From positions 2,728,001 to 2,792,000 of the forward strand of contig OZ345364.1 in the NCBI GenBank assembly GCA_977006965.1: a DNA stretch of 64,000 nucleotides, written 5' to 3'. The translations under genes and the position numbers were made by a program. Position 1 is the first letter of the stretch. Each line of letters starts with the position of its first letter. A model generated the notes under the pieces. The model worked only from the letters and a program-made list of their open reading frames with translations. It was not told the origin of the DNA and ran no database searches. Below, one piece after another: positions 11,929-20,923 of the stretch. The DNA comes from Phymatolithon calcareum (Eukaryota; Rhodophyta; Florideophyceae; Hapalidiales).

Positions 11929-12118
11929 AGAGGACCTGCAATTAGCCGCCAAGTAAGTGTCCAGCACAATTGAGTTTAACTGCCATGAATATGTCCCGCG
12001 TGTCCCCTAGCTGGTTTTGAACCACCAGGTACACTACAGACAGTCAGAGTAGTCGCCGCACCGGCGCCCTCCTGCGTCAAGTGTGGACTGCGAAATATAT
12101 TTGCATTGACATCCGGGC
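11929..12118. other. Short spacer between two LINE insertions
   Basis: About 190 bp of host or older transposon sequence between two retroposon insertions. Nothing recognisable is present. Confidence 0.4.
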
Positions 12119-12513
12119 AGTCAGGGTGTCAGATATCGACTAACAGAAGAGGAGACTAGTGAGACTGAAAAGGCACTTGACAAAGTACTATTCCTCACAA
12201 TCGTCTTTTATGACGACATGGAATAGACCAAGACAAAGTAGAACGGCGACGCTGAGATTCCTACGAACAGGACAAGTGGACTCTAAGCTTTTCCCTCCAC
12301 CTTCTCTGGAGGAGGGTTTTTGCAGCTAGGGCTACGACGATAGCAACGAGCCCGGGTTTTGCGGGCTTTAACAGAATAACGGAGCTACCAAGGTAGTACC
12401 AGGGGAGTGTTATGCCCCTGGTAGTACCATCTGAAACGCATCTCCCTTACAGTCTTATGAGTGTTTCTGAGGGCGTTTAATAAATTCAAAATTCAAAAAA
12501 AAGTCAGGGTGTC
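12119..12513 (+). mobile_element. Short LINE 3'-end insertion with poly(A) and 12-bp duplication
   Basis: Insert 12131-12501 lies between direct repeats AGTCAGGGTGTC (12119-12130 and 12502-12513). It starts inside the last codons of the LINE ORF: the plus-strand frame reads TEKALDKVLFL and stops at a TAG near 12227, matching TEKALNELLLF in the copy at 13.8 kb. A 3' UTR follows, then AATAAA at about 12479 and an A-rich tail. It is therefore a severely 5'-truncated LINE on the plus strand. Its UTR carries a 23-bp micro-insertion described separately. Confidence 0.85.
12394..12426. repeat. Micro-insertion: CCAGGGG...CCCCTGG flanked by TAGTA
   Basis: A 23-bp segment (12399-12421) begins CCAGGGGAGTGTTA and ends CCCCTGG, and is flanked on both sides by the 5-bp direct repeat TAGTA. 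The termini match those of the 620-bp MITE at 48386-49005, which starts CCAGGGGAATGTTA, ends CCCCTGG and also has a 5-bp duplication. It can be read as a transposon reduced almost to its ends, or as a transposition by-product. Confidence 0.55.
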
Positions 12514-13270
12514 CCTTTCCACTTATATAATTTCCGTCAGGCGAGCGAACTCGACTTGGTTGGATGTACCAGCAAGTGTACTGGTTCAGCCTTGCTGGTA
12601 AATGAAGTTCCGATATCGAATAGGCCAAACTTTCTCCAGCGAGAGAGATGACGTAGTCTTATATCGGCCAGATGACAAGCGAAGCCAAGCTTTCCAAACG
12701 GCGAGATGACTTGGATGATATCAGCGATTGTCGTCCTAGATTCACAGCCAGAAGCAATATCTTTGGAGGATAATCGGTTCCACTATTGTAGTGCCCAAAG
12801 GGTCTATGAATCGATAGCTGTGTCCACGACGAGTGGAACACACCGTCTCCGGCATTCGGTATTAGCCGCACTAGCTCGCGCTAGAATTCTTGATTGGATT
12901 CAGTTTTCTTCTTGATTCTTGGGTTCCTTCTCAGTGAGGAACTCCCAGCAGGATTTTATATCTTTTCTGTTACGCTGATTTCGTCACCCAACCTAGGTAA
13001 ACACTTGTGTTACTAGTGAAAACGACAAACAAATCAGTGCAATGAATACTACTGCAATAAACGCAATAAATGTTGCGTGTCTCGAACAAAGGATGATTGT
13101 CGTTGTAGTCCTCGTAGAATGTTATGAACTCGGACTAAACCCCACCTACTTGCTCGACACAGGGCGCAGCGGAACGTATTCCATTCCGCTCCAGCTCAAT
13201 GAACACGGATAAGGCAATGCTTCTCCGACGGAAGAGTAGGACAGAGTAATACACAGATTCCCAGTCTAAG
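12514..13270. other. Unassigned sequence, 0.76 kb
   Basis: No supported gene and no homology recognised to other parts of the window. Only short reading frames are present. Confidence 0.4.
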
Positions 13271-14945
13271 TTTTTTTTCAATTGAACTTTATTTAAAAGC
13301 CTCACAATCTTACGAATATACGGGCAAGGCTTCCTCAGTTGCTACCTTCCAGTGTGTAGACCGTTGAAACCTACTGTCTGCCATAGGCGGTGGGGAATGT
13401 TTGGAACCTAGATCGTCCTACCTACTATGTGGTGTTCTTGTGGGTTCGCTATTGGTGTTCCCGCTAATAGGCTTCGTGTCCTAAGGGACATCTGCTTAAC
13501 TTCTTGTTTTTGATTCAGAGCAGTCCCTCTTCGTGGCGCTGGATGAGCTCTTACTATTTAGCAAGACACTCATAGAACGCATGGAGACCGAAGAAGGCTT
13601 GTATTAATCCGCAGAAGGCAAGACAAAAAGTGGTCGAGACCAAGCACCAACAATCCCGTAGAGGACTGAAATAGGACTACTTTGAGTCCTGAGTTTTCCC
13701 GTCCGCCATTCTGGTGGACGTTTTGTGAGCTACACAAAGGTAGGTAGCATCAGAGGAAGCCTTGCCCATATCTTCGGAAGTCTGTGGGGCTTTTAAATAA
13801 ACTTGAAAGGAAAAAAAAAAAAGTCCCTCTTCGTTTTCCATGCACTCGATGTTGGTCTTGCTGAATAGCAAGAGCTCGTTAAGTGCTTTCTCGGTGTCCA
13901 GTCTTTTGTCTCCTTTCCGTTCATATCCTGACAGGTTGTTTTCCAGCGTTTCCATATTCGGTCGAGCTCGATTTCCAAAATTTTCCACCATGCTTGTTGT
14001 CGACACCTGCGGAAATCTTCCGCAGATGTACTGAAGCGCTAATTTCCTGCGCTTTACCTTCGGGAGTTTGAGGATTGCTGGTAGTTCTCTCGTCTTGCCA
14101 TACAGGATTCTCCTCTTCCTCTTCAATTCGAGACGATCTCCTTCCATTGTAAGGAATTTTGATCTAAGCATTTCGGCAGACTGTTTTTCTTGAATGTGCT
14201 TGGTTACTTCCACAAACGGTTCCCTGTTTTCCATAGCGTGTCGTTCCTGGTAGACTGGAGCTCTTGGCTGTTTCTGCTCTCAAACGGCTTTTGTAGGTAC
14301 CTCTTTTCTTTTTCCTTTGTTCTCCTCAACATCTTGAAGGCAAGGATATCCCGTCTTTGGTTGGGTGCTTGGATTCGGCGCAGAAGTCGGAGTCTATCTG
14401 ACGTACCTCTAGAGAGAGGGCCAAACACTTGGGTGAAGAACGTTTGTTCAACTTCCTTGGCGGCCACATGTCTTCTGTCCATGGGGTTAGATGCATTGCG
14501 TGTTCCCAACGTGGCTGGATTAGTGCCTTGTACACCTTGATGCACTTTTCGATGGTCAGCCCTTTCTTGAATATTCCAAGTGTACGCAACTCGTACACGG
14601 CGGACCTTGCCTTCCTCAGCCGCTGCATCATTTTCTTGTCTGATATTCCTTCGGGTCCAAGGGAGACTCCGAGATATGTGACCTCCGGCACGTGCGTCAG
14701 GACCATGTTCGCAAGTCTGAATGTCTCGCTTGCTGTTCCCTCTGATTTTAGGATCTCGCTTTTTCCTTGTTTCGTATTCCGTGTCATACCGCGCTCTTCG
14801 GCCCAACGAGTAGCTATGTCTAGCATGCCTTGCAAGGCAGCGGGTGATTTCGCTGACAGAAGAACGTCGTCTGAGTGTTATTTGTGTGCCCTTGCCTCGC
14901 TGCATCCATTCCGACGGGAGTATCCAACCGCCCACCAGTACTCGT
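13271..14945 (-). mobile_element. LINE copy with reverse-transcriptase C-terminal half, interrupted
   Basis: A minus-strand LINE whose A-tail is the T-run at 13271-13278, followed by the AATAAA signal (as TTTATT, about 13290) and 3' UTR. The ORF ends with a TGA at 13515-13517 after ...EEGLL, is interrupted by the nested insert 13535-13821, and continues from 13835 to about 14880. The right end reads SDDVLLSAKS, the (F/Y)ADD catalytic box region of reverse transcriptase, with the usual first residues changed. Further on are YLGVSLGPEG and WEHAMHLTPW, typical of the LINE region after the catalytic core. Frames 14326-14835 and 14204-14935 overlap, so there is at least one frameshift. The 5' boundary lies between 14880 and 14945, at the broken CAP gene. 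It cannot be active. Confidence 0.8.
13522..13834 (+). mobile_element. Nested 5'-truncated LINE inside the 13.3-14.9 kb LINE
   Basis: Insert 13535-13821 (287 bp) is flanked by the perfect 13-bp repeat AGTCCCTCTTCGT (13522-13534 and 13822-13834). It is in the opposite orientation to its host LINE. It contains the last codons of the same ORF family (ending EEGLY then TAA at about 13596), the 3' UTR seen at 27.1 kb, the signal AAATAAA at about 13793, and a 12-base A-tail ending at 13821. The direct repeat lies within the host LINE's own last codons, so the target site is certain. Confidence 0.9.
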
Positions 14946-14957
14946 GCACTACCTGAC

Positions 14958-15870
14958 TATGTCGCTCCCCGCTAACAAATGGCCTGCGGGTCGTGCGTGC
15001 AAGAGAAGCGACTTCATTTGCATGGCGAAAATATCGCAAGCACAAGTCAACCAGATTCGGAACGCCCGAAGGAAGAAGCTGGTTACACTCCGACTGAGAA
15101 GCATTGGCATACTCGGGGAAGCCATGGTGCACTCAAATAGTGTCCATCTCCTCCCGACCAGCGCCTGGACTAAGCGAGCACTCGACGAGCTCCCAACCAT
15201 GTTTCAGGCTCTGAACAAGTAAGGACTGCCCGCAACTTGAAATCACAGCGTGTGACACGCTGCGTGTCACAATACAGGGGCGTACTTTTCCCCCTCGAGG
15301 TCCCGAAGGAGACCAGAGGTGGGTTTTTATAGTGCACTGAATCGTGCTACACCAGCAAGAAATGAAAACTCTTTCATAGACAGAATCTAGTCAAAACCAC
15401 TTGGTCTTAGGAAAGTTGCCCCCAAGCGTCAGCAGATGCGTTGGTAGCTTTTAAATAAAAATCTACCTTTCTTCTTCTTCGCTAGTAACTGCCCGGAATC
15501 TCCACTTTCACCAAGATATGAGCTAAGGGAACAGCTGCTACAAGTCATGCTTTTCCGGCGATAATGCCATGTTCAACAACACGAGGGTCATAGATCCCAC
15601 CAAATTGGGCAACCTTCAGTCTTGCAGGTCGAAGCAGAGCTGTGGGAACGTTGCTCACTCAAAACAGAAGAACGTCGCCATGAGTATATTCGTTGACGAA
15701 GCATATGTTTCTTGGTGCACATTGATGTCCACCAGTCCGACCATGCTGCCAACCGTGGGGAGTTGTCAATGTTTATGTCCGTCAGAGGCAAAGGTTTTAA
15801 AAAATTCTCCTTTGCAGCTCACAGATGTCTTAGTCTTGCCATCGAAACAGCAGTCAGCACGACAGGGATG
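14958..15870 (+). pseudogene. Broken CAP-family paralogue
   Basis: Two separated blocks match the intact CAP gene at 235-1074. Block 1 (14970-15220): KWPAGRACKRSDFICM and QAQVNQIRNARR align with QWKQGGPCKRNDFVCM and LLYVNQIRAKVSR. Block 2 (15540-15830): SCFSGDNA, RVIDPTKL, and KNVAMSIFVDEAYVSWCT align with SSHFSGENV, RPTDPAKL and AVVMGVFIDKKNYIWCT. Between them the frame stops (TAA at 15220) and a roughly 255-bp insertion intervenes. The signal peptide is missing where the LINE abuts. It is a pseudogene cut by at least one retroposon. Confidence 0.75.
15225..15495 (+). mobile_element. Probable small retroposon inside the CAP pseudogene
   Basis: The segment 15233-15487 interrupts the CAP homology and is flanked by the 8-bp direct repeat ACTGCCCG (15225-15232 and 15488-15495). 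It contains GCTTTTAAATAAA near 15450, the same motif that ends the LINE 3' UTRs at 13.8 and 27.1 kb, in plus orientation. The flanking repeat is shorter than in the other insertions and the exact right end is uncertain. A 7-bp hairpin (GTGACAC with GTGTCAC) lies near its left end. Confidence 0.4.
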
Positions 15871-16008
15871 AACGCAATGGGTATAACTCGAAGACCCTAG
15901 TGTCTATTTTACGAACTCCCTCAATTGAGGGGCGATTTGAAAGCTCGAAAAAATCCATAAAGCAAATTCGAAACAGATCGCTCATGGCATATTCGTAAAG
16001 CCTGGCTT

Positions 16009-16530
16009 ATGTTCTGTGCGAGGAGTATCCACAAAACTACCTTAAGTTCGCTTCGTTCGGGGCTAGCAACGAAATTATGTTGGCCACTCAGCAGTACCGG
16101 ACCTGCCATTCTAGGAGAAAAACACCGGCCGCGCGCGGTCGGTACATCAGTACACATCAAGGCAGCACCATTAACCGGTCTCGCAGAGTGCTCCAGACTA
16201 TGCGGAGCCTTTTCGAAGTCAAAAAAGATGAGTGGTATGGTTCAGAATGTACTCGGGAAAAAAATCAATGCTCGCGCGAGCATGTCACATCGCGTGAAAT
16301 GGGTCTTAATTCGTCATCCTTTGAAGAGCACTAAGATTAAGACAGTCAATATTGTCAACGTCAAGGCAAAGAATGCTGACGATGACATTTCAGACGCTCA
16401 GCAGCTTGAGCCGAGCCAACACTGGCAAAAGCGTGGTACCGCCCAGGCCTGCTCACAGTGTACTTCATTCGAAGTACTATTGCGTGGTGACGATATTTCC
16501 CCAAGTTACCTGGGAAAACTTGCTGCTTGA
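16009..16530 (+). CDS. Transposon B protein, family not recognised
   Basis: An intact 173-residue ORF near the left end of copy B. It is basic and has no domain that I recognise. Its reality is supported by the broken counterpart in copy A (10110-10609, minus), where blocks such as RPRAVGTSVHIK, GLAECSR, RVKWV, VNIVNVKAKN and LEPSQHWQ are kept at protein level despite frame damage. Codon-level conservation between two diverged copies suggests past selection for a protein, presumably needed for transposition, but it is far shorter than usual transposases and may be a fragment of one. No DDE triad was identified. Confidence 0.4.
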   Translation: MFCARSIHKTTLSSLRSGLATKLCWPLSSTGPAILGEKHRPRAVGTSVHIKAAPLTGLAECSRLCGAFSKSKKMSGMVQNVLGKKINARASMSHRVKWVLIRHPLKSTKIKTVNIVNVKAKNADDDISDAQQLEPSQHWQKRGTAQACSQCTSFEVLLRGDDISPSYLGKLAA

Positions 16531-17480
16531 CCATCCGTTAAGCTAAGGAGAAAGGGGCGAAAAGAGACTGCAGTGACAGAGCATATTAAGTTTATCTAAG
16601 TACTTGTCCTCATGGCAGTTGAGTTTGGCGCTGAGAGTGCTTTCTGGAAGTCTACCAGGCCGAAGAAATATTTCCCCGGCCCTTCTTCTTCAAAAACAGG
16701 GATGACGTCGCCGAATACCTCCAATTGATTTCATTAAGAGTGCAATTAAGTGAATTAGGCGACAGGTATTCTGTGCAGTACCGCTAGTCGCTCAGTCAAG
16801 ATTCTGTCGATCCCATGAAGGACCACAGAAAGCATACTGTGTCAAAGAGATTTTGAAGGCGAGATGGCCCACGTAATGGAGTTCGGTGCTTTCTTGCGGC
16901 CGCGTATGCCGGTATAAGGCGCATTGCATGTGCGGATTCATACTTGGTGAGTCCTGACTCTGCAGAGATTCAACAAGTGCGCCTATAGTTCATAGGGGTC
17001 ATCTAACTCTTCTGGCGATTTTCTAGGTTTTTGCTGGCTGCTAGTCTCGGGTGCACATGGAGAGTGTCAGCAGCACATGACGCAGCGAAGGTTTTGTGAA
17101 GTGCCGGGCGAGCAGCTCATCGATAGCATTTGACACGCGCATTCCTTGTCAACGTTCAGTCGCGCCAGAACGTACATTTGCATTCGAGAGCAGTGTTGGA
17201 CACCACGTTACCGTAAGAAAAATAAAAGGATGACTGCAGAGGTCATGATGACTACTTTTGTTGTGCAAAGCAACTGCAGAGTTTGAAAATGCAAGATCTC
17301 GACCATTGTGTGCTCCCCATGTAATGCGCTTGATAGTGCCACAATATACATTAGCGACACTTCTACTGTTAGGAACTGCTTCACTAAGCATGCTGAAGAA
17401 CTCTATGAGCTTGGCGCTGTTGATGCGCTTGATAGCGAGAAGCTTTCATGTGCAAAAAATTAAATGAATCTTATTCCCTC

Positions 17481-18348
17481 TGTGGAGCCCCAGGGGTTTT
17501 TTTGGTCCTCGCGTGGATTGCCCAGATGAGGTCCCAGTGCCCAATGAGGTGGTGGGTAGTGCCCGAATCATAATCAATAAGCAAGTGCCGATAACAACCA
17601 ATCAGGAGCATACTATGCTGGTTCCTCTTCGCTTCGCTACGTAATATATAGCTAGAATCTAGATCCGCCAAAGTAAACCGGCGGAGAACTTCGGTGTGCA
17701 AATCTTGCTGTTCGGTGACGTCGCCTTCAACCGCGACCACCCCGCAGGACCGTTGCCGCGATCCACTCCAAGCCCAAACCTCCTGCTCTGTCATCGCGCG
17801 TGGAAGTTGCATTGTGCAAACCACCGTGGTTGATCATCACGACCGCACTTCTTTCGTTTCGCTGCACTTGTAGCAGAACCCAAGCAAGACCCCTATTGTG
17901 CTAAACCTTTGCATTCGTTTCCTGTTTTTGCTTTCCCGGGCGTCCACCGTGCGCCGCAAGAGCGAGCACCCCGGCTCTAAGCGCGAGCTCGCGCCCGCTG
18001 ACGCCGTCCGTCAAGGACGAGCGCGCGAAGGCCAAGCCCCTAGAAGCTGTGTGTGTCGTGTTCCCGGCGAGTGCCGGAAGTTGACCGCCCGAAACCGTTT
18101 ACTCATACTCACGCGCTCGTGAGCGCGACCAAGATCTTCACTAAGCCGAGGGGCTGACAGCCCCCATTCGGCATCGCCCAGCGGGTGTGAACGCATTCAT
18201 CCGCTGCGAACTACCAAGCTCTGCCAAGCTACCGACTCAGTGTTTGTTGTGGTGTTTTGGTGTTGTGGGTTTTCCCATCACAACGGGACATCGCATCTGC
18301 ACTGCACACGTGACCACGTAGGCCGCACATCACTGCTGTGGCACTACA
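17481..18348 (+). repeat. Chromovirus 5' LTR
   Basis: 868 bp, TGTGGAGCCC...GGCACTACA. A TATATA stretch lies at about 17645. Sequence matches the 3' LTR line by line with no difference noticed. Short ORFs inside (for example 17471-17824 minus) recur in both LTRs only because the LTRs are the same sequence. Confidence 0.95.
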
Positions 18349-18352
18349 AAAG

Positions 18353-18370
18353 TGGTCTCCCGACCTAGAA
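18353..18370 (+). other. Candidate tRNA primer-binding site
   Basis: Four bases after the LTR, the sequence TGGTCTCCCGACC begins with TGG, the complement of a tRNA CCA end, as expected for a minus-strand primer-binding site. The tRNA species was not identified. Confidence 0.6.
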
Positions 18371-18451
18371 AAAGGCGAGAACTATTTCGGTTTGGATCGG
18401 TCTCTCTCTTTACTTTTTTGTTCCCTTTCGAGTTTTTCTGATTGCATCGGC

Positions 18452-20902
18452 ATGGATTCCGGTCACTATGATGATGTCGTCAACCGAGGAAGAATTTCCA
18501 TGGACCAAGTCATGGCTGGGGAATCAAGTGGAAGCACATCTACAGACGACAATGCATTTAGGGACGGAACTCAAGGGGCTGAACAGCACTCAATTCAGTA
18601 CGAACACCGACCGCGGCTATCAGTCATTATGTCACAAGTTACCCATACGATGCAGAACCTCCGTCTTGACGAAGACGATACGTTAGCTTCTGCAACAAGA
18701 CGCCACCAGGTGCAGGACATAAGTTGTCAAAATATGCATGGGACAAGTGCGATGGCCTTTACAAGCTTTCATATGTCATCAGAGGTGCAACCAGTACCAC
18801 TACCCATTCGTGACGCTTTGGCACAAAATCCCCTACCAAAGTCACCAACCGGGACACATGCATCTGTTTCACCTGCGGAGGACGAGTCCGACCGTCTTGA
18901 AAGTGGAATCCCGAAACAGCCCCGTCAGTCAGTAACACGTCACGGTCCCGGACGTAAAGTCTCACCTGGGTCTAGGCACATCCACACAATTCAGGACAAT
19001 CCATTGCCGCAGCGCATTTCTCGACCTGTACCTACAGCTGAACGCCGCTCTCGCTCTCGCAGTCAACGGAGAGAAGCCAGACAGAAAGCAGAGGAAATGA
19101 ACTGGTATCGAAGTCAGGGAATGCCACCGTTCTGTGGGTCCGGAAGAGACCCTAGCACACCGCACATCCCGCAATGGTCCATGAGGTCGGACCCGCGGAG
19201 GCGTGTTTCTTTACCTTGGGCTCAGCACACAGGTCCGTCACCTCATATGGGCAGACGTGAGGACCTACCCGGATGTTATGCTGATAACGAGTTCGCTGTG
19301 CGAGCACGTGACCCATATTCTGCACACGCACAAAGGACACAAAGGGATCCCAACCCGTGCTTAGGACACGCACCTGATGGTCCCCCACGAGATCCTACAG
19401 AATTGCCGGCTCCTCAGTATGGCTACAACCATGCCATCCCACAAGTACCGTATCGGATGCATCCAAATGCGCACGGTCAGCAGTATGACAGTTACAGTCA
19501 TGCCACTCCTTGGGCTGGCCATGCTGTACCAGCCGAACAACCGGAGCCTCGAGATCAGGACGTAACCAACCCGTACCATCAATCTTCACGACCGGAAGAC
19601 AGACGCGGTGGTGTTAATGGTCGTATTCTCGGGCCACATGATCCGTTCCTCCGTGAAATAGAGCCCACTAATGTTCTTTTCCGACGCGTCCTTTCCTATA
19701 GAGCATACCGCCTGCGACGAGAGACAGTTGGTCTGCGTCATGACCTTCATCGCGTCAAGCGCAACACAGAGTTCCTCAAGATGGCTATGCATGGTTCCAC
19801 GTTTACCGGAAAGGACGAAGTTGCTGTTCTAGAGTTCCTCGCTCGCTTGGTTAAGACCGCCGAGGATCTCGACATGACCGAGTCACAAGCATTTTGCGTA
19901 CTGCCATCATTTCTGAATGCTCCCGCAAAGGATCACTACAGCGCTGCCGTCGCTTTAAGCGGTGCAGGCAGTGGAGTTTGGAGCTGGCCTAGTGCTGTGA
20001 ACTGGCTGCTTCGAACTTATGCTTCAGACGAGTTATTGAATCAAGCACTGTCCGCACTTCGGCGCGCTGCGCAGACATGTGAAGAGGACGAAGGTGTGTT
20101 CCTACAGCGCATCAACCTTTTACATGCTCGATGTGGTTATCCTCTTCCTGCTGCTGAGTTCATGGCGCTTTTTGTTGACGGACTTGACAAAAGGATTAGA
20201 CCTCTGTTACATCGGTACCGCACACAGAACCGGAATGCAGATCTTATCGACATCGTAGAAGTGGCTCGTGCGGAGGGTCAAACAATGCGAAATCGCCTAC
20301 AGACACACGTTACTCCGTCATCCAGAAGAGAGGGCGGACCGCAACGGTCTCCATTGACGAACCTAGTGAACTACGTCGACAACGATGGGGACCCAATCTT
20401 TTTTGCAAATGGAAGGGACGAAGAAGCTGCAGATGAAGCACTTCGCGATATAAGCGGTTCGACTTCTGCCTATGAGCTGGCACTTGCCCTAGAGCGAACC
20501 TCTTATGACCGAACAGTCCCTAAAAATCCACTGATGAAGGGCGCGGGCCCACGACCGGGATGGAAGGAGCGCGTTCGAACTTTCCGTGGTGTCATTTGCC
20601 ATAAGTGCTACGTTGAAGGTGACCATTACAAACCTGACTGCAAGCTTGATCTACGGCGGAACCCGCAGGTTGTTGTGAATAACTTCGAACGTCTCAAGTT
20701 TGCAATGAAAGTTCGCGTACCTTGGGAAAGCTACTTGCAAGTCACGGGTTTTCTCACAGTTGATCGTCTTGGGGTCTCAGGCCTAATCAAAGTCGTGCTT
20801 GCAGGTGAAGGCAATAATCCACTCGACAGAATCAGTGATGAGAAGCCGGATAACGAGTTTGCACCCCCTTATCACAGGGAAACAGGTCAGGGAAAAGTGT
20901 AA
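18452..20902 (+). CDS. gag: Chromovirus Gag polyprotein
   Basis: 816 residues from the Met at 18452 (MDSGHYDDVV); the longer frame from 18338 starts inside the LTR and crosses the primer-binding site, so this start is preferred. The first half is polar, rich in Arg, Ser, Pro and His. The capsid-like region lies at about residues 400-600 (FTGKDEVAVLEFLARL, FCVLPSFLNAPAKDHY, AVNWLLRTYA, FLQRINLLHARCGYPL), the conserved retrotransposon gag pattern. Near the C-terminus (about residue 713) is a single zinc knuckle CHKCYVEGDHYKPDC, a C-x2-C-x5-H-x4-C variant with one extra residue, which should bind element RNA. The stop TAA lies between a slippery heptamer and a hairpin, so Pol is probably made as a Gag-Pol fusion by -1 frameshifting. 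Gag itself is intact. Confidence 0.9.
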   Translation: MDSGHYDDVVNRGRISMDQVMAGESSGSTSTDDNAFRDGTQGAEQHSIQYEHRPRLSVIMSQVTHTMQNLRLDEDDTLASATRRHQVQDISCQNMHGTSAMAFTSFHMSSEVQPVPLPIRDALAQNPLPKSPTGTHASVSPAEDESDRLESGIPKQPRQSVTRHGPGRKVSPGSRHIHTIQDNPLPQRISRPVPTAERRSRSRSQRREARQKAEEMNWYRSQGMPPFCGSGRDPSTPHIPQWSMRSDPRRRVSLPWAQHTGPSPHMGRREDLPGCYADNEFAVRARDPYSAHAQRTQRDPNPCLGHAPDGPPRDPTELPAPQYGYNHAIPQVPYRMHPNAHGQQYDSYSHATPWAGHAVPAEQPEPRDQDVTNPYHQSSRPEDRRGGVNGRILGPHDPFLREIEPTNVLFRRVLSYRAYRLRRETVGLRHDLHRVKRNTEFLKMAMHGSTFTGKDEVAVLEFLARLVKTAEDLDMTESQAFCVLPSFLNAPAKDHYSAAVALSGAGSGVWSWPSAVNWLLRTYASDELLNQALSALRRAAQTCEEDEGVFLQRINLLHARCGYPLPAAEFMALFVDGLDKRIRPLLHRYRTQNRNADLIDIVEVARAEGQTMRNRLQTHVTPSSRREGGPQRSPLTNLVNYVDNDGDPIFFANGRDEEAADEALRDISGSTSAYELALALERTSYDRTVPKNPLMKGAGPRPGWKERVRTFRGVICHKCYVEGDHYKPDCKLDLRRNPQVVVNNFERLKFAMKVRVPWESYLQVTGFLTVDRLGVSGLIKVVLAGEGNNPLDRISDEKPDNEFAPPYHRETGQGKV

Positions 20903-20923
20903 GGGGACCCCTCGAGGTCCCCT
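20890..20923 (+). promoter_or_regulatory. Programmed -1 ribosomal frameshift signal (gag-pol)
   Basis: In the gag reading frame the sequence reads G-GGA-AAA (20890-20896), a canonical X-XXY-YYZ slippery heptamer. Five bases later a perfect 8-bp stem AGGGGACC (20902-20909) pairs with GGTCCCCT (20916-20923) around the 6-base loop CCTCGA. The gag stop TAA (20900-20902) overlaps the spacer. Pol is in the -1 frame relative to gag, exactly the shift such a signal produces. Confidence 0.75.

Noticed and set aside
11916-11941. Apparent start of the LINE ORF at 11941
   Set aside because: The right target duplication shows the LINE ends at 11915; the remaining codons are host sequence.
13677-13834. 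C-terminal tail FFFSFQVYLKAPQTSEDM of the LINE frame
   Set aside because: It is translation of a poly(A) tail and the nested LINE's 3' UTR in reverse, so not part of the LINE protein.
17471-17824. Minus-strand ORF repeated exactly at 25236-25673
   Set aside because: It is inside the LTRs; the repetition is due to LTR identity and not to protein conservation.
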